Below are positions 11,504 through 19,468 of a DNA stretch of 64,000 nucleotides, piece after piece (position 1 is the first letter of the stretch; each line of letters begins with the position of its first letter). A model generated the notes under the pieces. That model searched no databases and was not told the origin of the DNA. It saw only the letters and a list, made by a program, of their open reading frames with translations. The stretch is taken from the NCBI GenBank assembly GCA_905182485.1, contig CAJJBO010000003.1, positions 1 through 64,000 on the forward strand. The letters run 5' to 3'. Made by a program: the position numbers and the translations under genes. Source of the stretch: an uncultured Luminiphilus sp. Lineage in GTDB: Bacteria; Pseudomonadota; Gammaproteobacteria; Pseudomonadales; Halieaceae.

Positions 11504-11684
11504 TAACACTGCACGTTGAGCAGTGAGCACCGCCCTGTTTTTCCCTGAGCCAGTGGTGCCCATTACGATGAAAGAGCCGAGTGCTAAATCCCGCTGCACA
11601 GCGGGTTTACTGAGTACATTGGGGAGCTGACCAAAGTGATTTGATCTTGCAGACATCTGCGGTGGCTACTCAGGCAGGGCAAAG

Positions 11685-12281
11685 ATGGAAACAGGCGGTA
11701 TCATCATCGCTCGCATTTTTTGGCGGCTAGCGCCACCCTCGATAAAAAGTGCGCTACTACTTTGTCTGCTGCCCCTCTTTGGCGCCCATGCCGACATAAC
11801 CAACACGGCGAGCGAAAGGGCTTTACCCTTACTCAACCGCATTGAATACTCTCCGTCGCTGACCGCTTCTGGGCAGCCTACCGCAGAGGCGCTCGGGCTC
11901 GCCGCTCGCTCGGGTTACAGCAGGGTTATTTTCCTCGCTTTCACCAATCATCAGAACGCGCTTCAGCACGAGGATGTGATTGTGAAGGCTCTGGATATGG
12001 AGTTCATTCATATCCCGGTCGAATGGGAGGCCCCCTCGCTGGCAGACTTTGACGCTTTTGCGGCGGCGATGAAGGTGCCGACGCAGCAACGGACGTTGCT
12101 GCACTGCGAGGTCAATTTTCGAGCATCGGTATTTGGTTTTTTATATCAGGTCATTTACGAGGCCGCACCGATAGATGAGGCGATCGCAATGATGCACGCC
12201 ATTTGGATTCCCAACGAGGTGTGGGAGGACTTTATTGTGCAAGTGCTACGGGTAAACGGGTTAGATTATCAGGGGATGTAA
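11685..12281 (+). CDS. secreted dual-specificity-phosphatase-like / beta-lactamase-hydrolase-like protein
   Basis: SGQPTAEALGLAARSGYSRVI...LLHCEVNFRASVFGFLYQV resembles the DUF442/DSP HCxxGxRS loop with G replaced by N. Confidence 0.6.
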   Translation: METGGIIIARIFWRLAPPSIKSALLLCLLPLFGAHADITNTASERALPLLNRIEYSPSLTASGQPTAEALGLAARSGYSRVIFLAFTNHQNALQHEDVIVKALDMEFIHIPVEWEAPSLADFDAFAAAMKVPTQQRTLLHCEVNFRASVFGFLYQVIYEAAPIDEAIAMMHAIWIPNEVWEDFIVQVLRVNGLDYQGM

Positions 12282-12402
12282 TGTGGGGACGCGGCACGGT
12301 CCAAGATTCCGGCCCGTGCCGCGGGCGTTGGTATCGGGGGTGTCTTTTAACCGCGGTTTAGGCTATTTTTGCTCGGGTAGTTTCGGTAATCGAAGAACGG
12401 AG

Positions 12403-12957
12403 TCGATGAGGAAGGTAATGGTTGTGGCGGGGCTCTCTATGCTGTTGGGGGCGGTTTGTGTTCAGGCATCGGAAGAGAACGTGGTGATCGGCGATATAGA
12501 GATGCCCGCCGTCGACAGCAGCATGGCGTTTAAGCAGGTAGAAAAAAAGGTGGGTAAGTGGGAAGGAAAGATGACGCAGGGGCTCACTGGCGCTGTCATC
12601 GATGTGTCCTACGAATGGCGAGTGACCTCGGGAGGCAACACCATCACCGAGACCCTGGTTGAGGATGGGGTTGAAATGCTAACAACCTACAGTGACAAAA
12701 ATGGCGAGTTGGTGGTGCAGCATTATTGCGCGCTCGGCACCGAACCTATTTTTCGGGTCAGCAGGGTGTCCGAGAGCGAACTATCGTTGGCGCTAGACGA
12801 GTCAGCGAGCGATCTTCACGCCGAGCATGAGAGCTTTGTGACGTCCATGCAATGGGCAATGCAAGGGGCCGACGGCGACTCGATGTTGTTCACAAACACC
12901 ATCATGCTCGATGGCCAGATGACAGAAAATACCGCGTTACTGACCAGAGTAGAGTGA
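12403..12957 (+). CDS. secreted hypothetical protein (DUF1579/lipocalin-like)
   Basis: Signal peptide MRKVMVVAGLSMLLGAVCVQA; VGKWEGKMTQG...YEWRVTSGGNTITETL; the longer ORF begins at 12283. Confidence 0.55.
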   Translation, partial: SMRKVMVVAGLSMLLGAVCVQASEENVVIGDIEMPAVDSSMAFKQVEKKVGKWEGKMTQGLTGAVIDVSYEWRVTSGGNTITETLVEDGVEMLTTYSDKNGELVVQHYCALGTEPIFRVSRVSESELSLALDESASDLHAEHESFVTSMQWAMQGADGDSMLFTNTIMLDGQMTENTALLTRVE

Positions 12958-13000
12958 CGACTCTCGCTTTAGAACAGCTCCGCACCGATGACCCGTTTCG

Positions 13001-13357
13001 GTGCTCGACCCCTGTGTCGCCATATTTTTGAATGACGATGGTCTGCGCTGGCAGAGAGTTAATGCAAAAATGCTGTCGGTTTAAGCAGAACTGCAAGCAG
13101 TCTTGAATGAGCTTTTTGATGCCACGAAGCGCGTGGCAGACTTATGAAGTGAAGATGCGAGTATCCGCGAGTGGCAACTGAGCTTTGCTCACTCGCCGTT
13201 TCGTGATCCCGCATCCGATTTTACCTCGCGGAAAGAAGTCCCTTTATCGGGCTCGTGCTCTTTCGGCAGGCCCAACACTTTTTTCGACAATTATGTTGCG
13301 TTGAATCTGGTCGGTGAGCAGAGTACTACGAGGGGTTATTTGCGCCCCTATTTTTGA
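13001..13357 (+). pseudogene. decayed ORF with two in-frame stops
   Basis: One frame reads VLDPCVAIFLNDDGLRWQRVNAKMLSV*AELQAVLNELFDATKRVADL*SEDASIREWQLSFAHSPFRDPASDFTSRKEVPLSGSCSFGRPNTFFDNYVALNLVGEQSTTRGYLRPYF*. Confidence 0.45.
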
Positions 13358-13380
13358 ACCCAAGTGCCACTCCAGAGCTA

Positions 13381-13407
13381 AAAAAAAGCCCCAGTAAAAA
13401 CTGAGGC
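13381..13407 (-). terminator. rho-independent terminator of the 13443-14180 gene
   Basis: Minus strand: GCCTCAGT TTTT ACTGGGGC followed by TTTTTTT. Confidence 0.75.
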
Positions 13408-13442
13408 TATACAGAGATCAGCTGACCTCAAACTACACTTTA

Positions 13443-14180
13443 TTACTCCGACACCATCATATGCGAACGATGCAGATCAACAGTGCAACTAGCCGGCTCT
13501 GTGTAGCCAGCAGCGGTTAGGAGTTTGCCTGTTGAGCCATCACGAGAATGATCCATCAGCTTGGCCATGTCCTCGGGCGTCCCTGTAACCATTGCTCCGT
13601 AATCGAAACCGGCATTACCAAAGCCTGGAGTAAACATGTAGCTGCCAACGGTACTTCCAATCTGCTCATTCTGAGTGCGATTCACAGCGTTTCTATATGC
13701 CAAAGCATTTGCAATCGTATTACCAGATTTCAGCTCGCAAACACGAATATATAGCGGCTTCACTGGTGCATCAGGGGCATCCTCTCCAGCCTGATGGAAG
13801 CTAGACATAGTGGGGCGACCACAGGTCATCAGCTTGTTGATCTTCACATCAATTCTCCCGCCATATTCTAGCCAAGCGGCATCAGCAGCGAAATAGTCAC
13901 CCCAAGTTGGGAAGTAGTTGACCCAACGCACATCTGGCTCATCATAGGGAGGGCTAACCGCAACCGCCTCCCACAAGAACGTGGTCATGTCTAAATCGTA
14001 CTTGCCTACGAAACTGGCAAAGTCACCTGAACCCAATGCAACAACGTCGCCAGCAGTAACACCATCGTTAAGTGAGCATTCGTAAACTTCTGCGACCATT
14101 GGCGGAGGTTCTTCGTGATGTGCGGCAAAGCCACTTGCAGACAATGAAATTGCCAGTGAAGACACTATCGTTCGGTACAT
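13443..14180 (-). CDS. secreted hypothetical protein
   Basis: 245-aa ORF with signal peptide MYRTIVSSLAISLSASGFA; followed by a terminator. Confidence 0.65.
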   Translation of the reverse strand: MYRTIVSSLAISLSASGFAAHHEEPPPMVAEVYECSLNDGVTAGDVVALGSGDFASFVGKYDLDMTTFLWEAVAVSPPYDEPDVRWVNYFPTWGDYFAADAAWLEYGGRIDVKINKLMTCGRPTMSSFHQAGEDAPDAPVKPLYIRVCELKSGNTIANALAYRNAVNRTQNEQIGSTVGSYMFTPGFGNAGFDYGAMVTGTPEDMAKLMDHSRDGSTGKLLTAAGYTEPASCTVDLHRSHMMVSE

Positions 14181-14351
14181 ATTTCAAATCCCTTTTGAGT
14201 GTTGTTTTTGGCTGAGGCTTACTCAACCGAACATTAAAGTACAAGAAGTAGATAAAGTTATTGGTGTTGATTTAGGTGATGTATTCGCAGTCTACCGTTG
14301 CAATTTTGCAGCATTAGTAAGCGTTGGAACCCCTATTTTTTGATCTGAGCA

Positions 14352-14365
14352 GCAGTCTGGACTGC
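14352..14365. promoter_or_regulatory. perfect inverted repeat, possible operator or hairpin
   Basis: GCAGTC TG GACTGC in the AT-rich intergenic region upstream of the polymerase-like ORF. Confidence 0.3.
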
Positions 14366-14593
14366 AAAAACACCGAAGCAAGTCAGTGTTTACTAACCAA
14401 TCGTTTTTATTCGTATTTATATTTATTACTAAAAGGAAAGTGAGTGTCCAGAAACAATTTCTGTAGTTATATTTATTATATTTTTAATCATAAATTCAAT
14501 ACTTTAGTTATATTCCTATTGATAGTTCGTTGGGTAGATAAACTAAGAATAACGACAGTTACTACTCTTGTTATCCAGAGGTAGCATAGGCTT

Positions 14594-15841
14594 ATGCATA
14601 ACACACCTGAAGACCATGCCCATTACCTCTACGACCTGATTTCAGATGCACACGAGGCACCTACTGATGACTACAACCACCATCAGTGGATTAGGCCTCT
14701 TGAGCTATCTGCTGCAGGTGCAACATTCGATCAGTCCATCGTGGAAAACAGCTTCCTCAGACACACCGAGGGCAACCGTAACCCTGCTGACGTTGAAAAA
14801 CAGAAGAAGCACTGGAAAATCATCCTACTGAATCTGACCTACGTGATGTACCAGCGTAATTGGCTACTCGTTCCGATGGACTCCAAGTTTTACAGTCAAG
14901 ACAACTACTGGACACGTAGATTGGGTCTTAGCTACCGACCCATGAAGACCATCGTTGACTACCTTAAAGACAACAACTTCGTTGAGTACAAAGAGGGCAA
15001 GGCATATGAGGACAATCCTGTTACGGCTCGTATTAGCCCTCTGCCTACTCTGACATGGCTGCTGTGGGAATACTTTCTGAAAATAGAACAACCAATTGAG
15101 CCACCGTATCTCATCGCGAATACACCTGATGATGGCTGGGAAGCAATTCAGCATTTGCCCCACGACCACTACGAAATTCAGGAGCTAACTCAGATCAATG
15201 AGTTCCTGAAGGGTCAACAATGGGCCTGCAAAGGCCCTGTGCAGCTTAAGTACAAGAACAACATCCTCCAAGGTGGTCGGTTGTACACGCCTTTTCAAAG
15301 CCTACCTGACCGCAAGATTAGACTCAGGATCAATACGCTCATCAACAACAAACCTATTGGCGAAGTCGACTTCAGTGCCAACCACCTCAGGCTTAATCTT
15401 GCATACGACAAAGGCGTTGATGCAGGAGCAACACCATACGAAGACATAGGTGAAGCAGCTGGTGGTTTACCCAGAGCTAAAGTCAAAGAGTTCATCACGG
15501 TTGCTATGGGTGCTGATCATGCAGGCAAAGCAGCATCCAAGTGCGCACTTGCAGGGATCACTAGACAAGACTTCCAACGTTTAACTGACGCAGCAAATAG
15601 AGTGTTCCCTGATCTTGATTTGTTTACTGGATGGGGAATCCACGGTCAAAACTACGAGGGCCAGATCCTGAAACAAGTCACGCTTGAGGGCATCAAGAAA
15701 GACATAGTGTGCTTACCTGTTCACGATGCAGTTGCAGTGCAACAGGAGCACCTGAAGTGGGCAGAAGAAACGATGCTTGAGTGCTGGGACAGGCAGATGG
15801 AAACCAGTGGGTTAGCTAGGGTGAAGATAGATAAGCCCTGA
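14594..15841 (+). CDS. putative family-A DNA polymerase-like (palm) protein with winged-helix-like N-terminal region
   Basis: IGEVDFSANHLRLNLAYDKG (motif A-like DxxxxxxR, D259), LPRAKVKEFITVAMGA (motif B-like R...K), FPDLDLF, QNYEGQILKQ, DIVCLPVHDAVAV (motif C-like VHD, D378); wHTH-like NYWTRRLGLSYRPMKTIVDYLKDNNFVEYKEG. Confidence 0.6.
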   Translation: MHNTPEDHAHYLYDLISDAHEAPTDDYNHHQWIRPLELSAAGATFDQSIVENSFLRHTEGNRNPADVEKQKKHWKIILLNLTYVMYQRNWLLVPMDSKFYSQDNYWTRRLGLSYRPMKTIVDYLKDNNFVEYKEGKAYEDNPVTARISPLPTLTWLLWEYFLKIEQPIEPPYLIANTPDDGWEAIQHLPHDHYEIQELTQINEFLKGQQWACKGPVQLKYKNNILQGGRLYTPFQSLPDRKIRLRINTLINNKPIGEVDFSANHLRLNLAYDKGVDAGATPYEDIGEAAGGLPRAKVKEFITVAMGADHAGKAASKCALAGITRQDFQRLTDAANRVFPDLDLFTGWGIHGQNYEGQILKQVTLEGIKKDIVCLPVHDAVAVQQEHLKWAEETMLECWDRQMETSGLARVKIDKP

Positions 15842-15969
15842 CTGTAGACTTGGCTTTTGAGTGCTTTTACTGAAATCCAGACGCCTTAACAGACCGATAA
15901 TAACTTCCGTACTTTTCCTATAACGTTGCCCACAGGGCCATACAGAGCCTCTGGTGGCGTATTTTGGCG

Positions 15970-16008
15970 TTACAGGTAGCTAAACAAGCGGTGGTGCTGA
16001 TTATCTAA
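15970..16008 (+). repeat. short dispersed repeat, copy A (GTTACAGGTAGCTAAACAAGCGGTGGTGCTGATTATCTA)
   Basis: Shares CAGGTRGCTAAACAAGCGGTGGTGCTGAT with copy B at about 18222. Confidence 0.6.
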
Positions 16009-16120
16009 TACGCATGGCATCCGTAAAAGGAGTTACTAACCCTCTCATTCAAGAGACTCTGGCCGCGTGGTAGGGAGGGCTGGGGTCTTAGTTATCAAGC
16101 CGCACTCACAAGATCATTTC

Positions 16121-17020
16121 TCATATTATTGTGCAGTACTCACCCGCATCTCTCATTTCCCAATACAACTTATCAACTTTGCTAGTAATAGGGCCCGGCA
16201 CTGGCTGAGGAATCTTTCTCCCTGCTATCTCCTTTACCGGGAGCACTCCCCCAGCGGTACTACAAGTAAAGACCTCGTCTGCCGAGTAGAGGTCAAAGCT
16301 TGTGAGAGGACTCTCAATACACTCTACTCCCGCCCTAGATGCGCACTCCATTACTGTGCCTCTCGTTATGCCCATTAAAATACCAGTCTGAGGTGTATAC
16401 AACGCGCCTTTTTTTACTAAAAAAATATTGCTTGCTGCAGCCTCTGAAACATACCCATGGCTATCGAGCCAAAGTGCGTCATCGTATCCCGCCTCCAATG
16501 CCTCAAGCCTTATCAGCTGTGAATTCAGACGATCTAAACATTTAAAACGAGGGTCAAGTGTATCGGGAGTAAACCCTCTGGTCGCGCTTATCATGAGGCG
16601 GATACCCTCAATCCTTTTTTGCTCATCAGCAAGAAATACATACGGCGCCACCCAAACTATTTCAGTGGGCGTTATCTTACGAGGGTCAGCAACGACACCA
16701 TCTGGAACGCCACGAGTCAGAATGAATCGAATACTTGCATCCGGTAGTTTATTGCGGCGAACCGTCTCTAAAATTACCTCTATCCAGTCATTTTTAGATA
16801 AACGCGTCTCCAATCTCGCAGCTCTGATAGAGTCAAAGAAACGATCCAGGTGCTCTTCAAGTTTAAAAATCTTACCTTTCCAAGCCGATACCACATCAAA
16901 AATTCCGTCCCCTAACAAAAACCCTTGATCGAGAGGGGATACTCTAGCTTTTGATATAGGCAGATATTCTCCATCGACATACAGCAAAGGTTCGCTAGTA
17001 CTTTTTTCGCTCTCGCCCAT
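16121..17020 (-). CDS. aminotransferase class IV (branched-chain / D-amino acid type)
   Basis: RVSPLDQGFLLGDGIFDV, LDPRFKCLDRLNSQL, YVSEAAASNIFLVKKGALYTP, EVFTCSTAGGVLPV motifs. Confidence 0.88.
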   Translation of the reverse strand: MGESEKSTSEPLLYVDGEYLPISKARVSPLDQGFLLGDGIFDVVSAWKGKIFKLEEHLDRFFDSIRAARLETRLSKNDWIEVILETVRRNKLPDASIRFILTRGVPDGVVADPRKITPTEIVWVAPYVFLADEQKRIEGIRLMISATRGFTPDTLDPRFKCLDRLNSQLIRLEALEAGYDDALWLDSHGYVSEAAASNIFLVKKGALYTPQTGILMGITRGTVMECASRAGVECIESPLTSFDLYSADEVFTCSTAGGVLPVKEIAGRKIPQPVPGPITSKVDKLYWEMRDAGEYCTII

Positions 17021-17143
17021 CTGTATATTCCCTGAGAATTTGGTATTTACTTATTAATGTAATTATCTAGCTATTAAGCACAAAGAGAGTCAGTATTACT
17101 CTTTTCAAATTCAGCTTCTAATATATCTTCGCAGCATCATCCC

Positions 17144-17170
17144 GGTGAGGCAGGTGAGGCAGGTGAGGCG
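17144..17170 (+). repeat. 9-bp tandem repeat x3 (GGTGAGGCA)
   Basis: ggtgaggcaggtgaggcaggtgaggcg read directly. Confidence 0.8.
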
Positions 17171-17370
17171 CAACTCCGACGGTTAACAAATGTCCACCCC
17201 TTAATTGGGCACCACACCTTTTTCCTAGAGTTTTTTTCACTATAAAAACCTAATTTCGCTACAGCCAAAACTTACTAAATCACCATCTTCGGCTGGGCTA
17301 GATGCAACGCTGGCAAAATAAAGTGAGGTCGTCTAAGTTTAATTTACTGAATTGGCAAAGGAATTATGCG

Positions 17371-18012
17371 ATGAACACTAATAAAGACTTCGCTAGCTAC
17401 GAGGTTATTGATAGCAAAAAAAAGCTCGAGCAACTTTACGAGGCGCCACTAGAAATAGCAAAGGCGATCATGTTGGATAGCATGGATCAGTTCCATCAAG
17501 CGTTTATAAGACACTCTCCATTTTTAAGCATAGCGACCTCAGACCACACGGGTCAGCCCACAATATCGCCTAAAGGGGATGCGCCGGGATTTGTGAAAAT
17601 ACTCGACGATAAACACTTATTGATCCCTGATCGTATTGGAAATAACAAACTGGAGTCATTTTACAACTTAATCGAAAATCCAAAATTGGGATTGATATTT
17701 TTCATTCCCGGTAACAAAGAAACGTTAAGGATATCTGGAACAGCTCAGATTATTCGAAGCGAGCAGGGGTTTTCGTACAGTAAGGTCGATGGAAGATCAT
17801 TGGATACAGGTCTGCTCGTAACAGTCACCATGTGTTACTTTCATTGCGGTAAAGCAACAATACGATCAAAGCTTTGGAAGGAGGACTACTGTCCTAAAGA
17901 AGAGGTGATGCCATCCTTTGGAAAGGTAATTCTGCAGCAGTCAAAATCAAACGCAACAGAGGCTGTAATGGACGAGCTAGTGGAGCATGTCTATAAGAAT
18001 GAGCTGTATTGA
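17371..18012 (+). CDS. pyridoxamine 5'-phosphate oxidase-family flavoprotein (MSMEG_1061-like)
   Basis: HSPFLSIATSDHTGQPTISPKGDAPGFVKILDDKHLLIPDRIGNNKLESFYNLIENPKLGLIFFIPG...LRISGTAQI. Confidence 0.85.
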   Translation: MNTNKDFASYEVIDSKKKLEQLYEAPLEIAKAIMLDSMDQFHQAFIRHSPFLSIATSDHTGQPTISPKGDAPGFVKILDDKHLLIPDRIGNNKLESFYNLIENPKLGLIFFIPGNKETLRISGTAQIIRSEQGFSYSKVDGRSLDTGLLVTVTMCYFHCGKATIRSKLWKEDYCPKEEVMPSFGKVILQQSKSNATEAVMDELVEHVYKNELY

Positions 18013-18221
18013 ATTCTTTGCGGCGCAATAATGTCCGGATCGAGACAATATTTTTCGTTCCCTAGGCCAATGCAGCCAAAACCCTACCCCACGTGCTTCT
18101 GCTTTTCCAATCGCCCACCAAAGACCTCAACTGACCGACTATGGCGCTCACCAGTAACACTAACTTGGCAGACTAGTTGGACAGCGGTTGAAGGGAGGCT
18201 GCGGGAGTATGCTTGGGTGTT

Positions 18222-18252
18222 GCAGGTGGCTAAACAAGCGGTGGTGCTGATC
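18222..18252 (+). repeat. short dispersed repeat, copy B
   Basis: tgcaggtggctaaacaagcggtggtgctgat matches copy A with one mismatch in the shared block. Confidence 0.6.
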
Positions 18253-18414
18253 AGTCACCCTCAGATGACCCTATCATCTATCCAGACTTACGACTGTCGC
18301 CTCCAATGAATCCAACAATTCATAGCTTGCGTATAACCTCGCATATCACGCTCTGGGGGCGGGGTTGTCCAAAACTCTGCAGCATCCTGCCAAGCGCAAG
18401 GTTTGCTGCGGACG

Positions 18415-18450
18415 CTACAGGTACTTACGCAAGCGGTGGTGACTATTATT
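18415..18450 (+). repeat. short dispersed repeat, degenerate copy C
   Basis: ctacaggtacttacgcaagcggtggtgactattatt aligns to copies A and B with several mismatches. Confidence 0.4.
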
Positions 18451-18612
18451 CAGCTTCTGTGGTCGGTATTTTTTTCACAAACAATCTTAGCGGTCACATC
18501 ACCTTTTACATCTAGATTCAACTTCGCTTTCCCTTGCATACCTCCCTCAACAGAACATTCTTCTAATGTCTGCTGAACGATCGTCTTTACGACCTAAGAC
18601 AAACCGGAGTCT

Positions 18613-18984
18613 TTACAGTTCATCGCATCTGAACTTAGATACTGTTTGCTGAAGCCAACTTGTTCCGTTGCCAAGAAACATGGCTTTACGCCCATGACCG
18701 TCACAATGCGCTATTGCCATTTCTTTGACTGCAACCGGTAGCTTGGCACAGTCATTTAAATCGTCAGAAAAAGTCTGATTAAAATCGCATCCTGTATCGA
18801 ATCCGACGGACGCCTGAGCGTAGGTAATATTAATGCCGTCTTCAGATTCCTTAGACGCTGTGGGCGTCGTCAGCAGCGACGTGTTGCTTGTCGATATGGT
18901 GGAGACTTCTCTAGGTGGTTGAGCGGCACACCCGACAAAAACAATAGCAGATAAACCCAGCACCCATTTCTTAGTAATTTCCAT
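18613..18984 (-). CDS. lipoprotein, unknown function
   Basis: 123-aa ORF; lipobox-like MEITKKWVLGLSAIVFVGCAAQPP. Confidence 0.6.
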   Translation of the reverse strand: MEITKKWVLGLSAIVFVGCAAQPPREVSTISTSNTSLLTTPTASKESEDGINITYAQASVGFDTGCDFNQTFSDDLNDCAKLPVAVKEMAIAHCDGHGRKAMFLGNGTSWLQQTVSKFRCDEL

Positions 18985-19153
18985 CAGTCTGTTCTCGACT
19001 CGTCTTTTGATAGCGGAGCATCATGCCATAAAACCCTAAAAGATGGCGCCAAGTGCTGTGGAGATGATAATAGTTACCGCCCAGATATGTTGAATGTCAT
19101 TTGTAGTGGTGGGGCGTCATAGGTACTGTGCATTAACATGTAATCATTAAACA

Positions 19154-19330
19154 CATTCCCTGACCTCTGGAGCCTTTGAGCAACGTTTGCAGTCGCAACA
19201 GGAAGAAGTGCTCGTACTTGTGCAAAGCCAGCAAGAGCAAATGGCAACGCAACAAGAGCAGATGGCAATACAACAAGAGCAAATCGCGCAGCTTCAACGC
19301 GTGGTCGAGCATCAGTTTGCATTGAGGTGA
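19154..19330 (+). pseudogene. coiled-coil gene remnant (C-terminal fragment)
   Basis: Frame without ATG: THSLTSGAFEQRLQSQQEEVLVLVQSQQEQMATQQEQMAIQQEQIAQLQRVVEHQFALR*; 21-bp repeats encode QQEQMA(T/I). Confidence 0.4.
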
Positions 19331-19363
19331 CAGAGGGCTGCTGAGAACATCATTGTAAGATTG

Positions 19364-19423
19364 ATTGCCACGGAAAGGTAGCCCTTTTTTCAAATTCAGC
19401 TTTTAAGTGTGTCAGCAGGATCA
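19364..19423 (+). repeat. 60-bp direct repeat, copy 1
   Basis: ATTGCCACGGAAAGGTAGCCCTTTTTTCAAATTCAGCTTTTAAGTGTGTCAGCAGGATCA, identical to 22806-22865. Confidence 0.95.
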
Positions 19424-19468
19424 ACTGCAGCGACAGTGAGCAACAATTCCCGGCTTTGAAAACCGCTG

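Noticed and set aside
11399-11656. Minus-strand ORF with P-loop-like MGTTGSGKN
   Set aside because: 85 aa, no other NTPase motifs, overlaps a plausible plus-strand microprotein and hairpin; likely chance.
14224-14343. Reading KVIGVDLGDVFAVYRC resembling a RuvC-I motif of TnpB-type transposases
   Set aside because: Only about 40 codons, no start codon, and no other RuvC/zinc motifs nearby; too short to support a TnpB relic.
15970-18450. Short repeats considered as integron attC sites
   Set aside because: GCTAAAC does not fit RYYYAAC, no paired GTTRRRY site or imperfect palindrome around it, and no integron integrase in the window.
19196-19290. 21-bp tandem units considered as a CRISPR-like array
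   Set aside because: Repeats are contiguous without spacers and encode heptad coiled-coil peptide; no cas genes.
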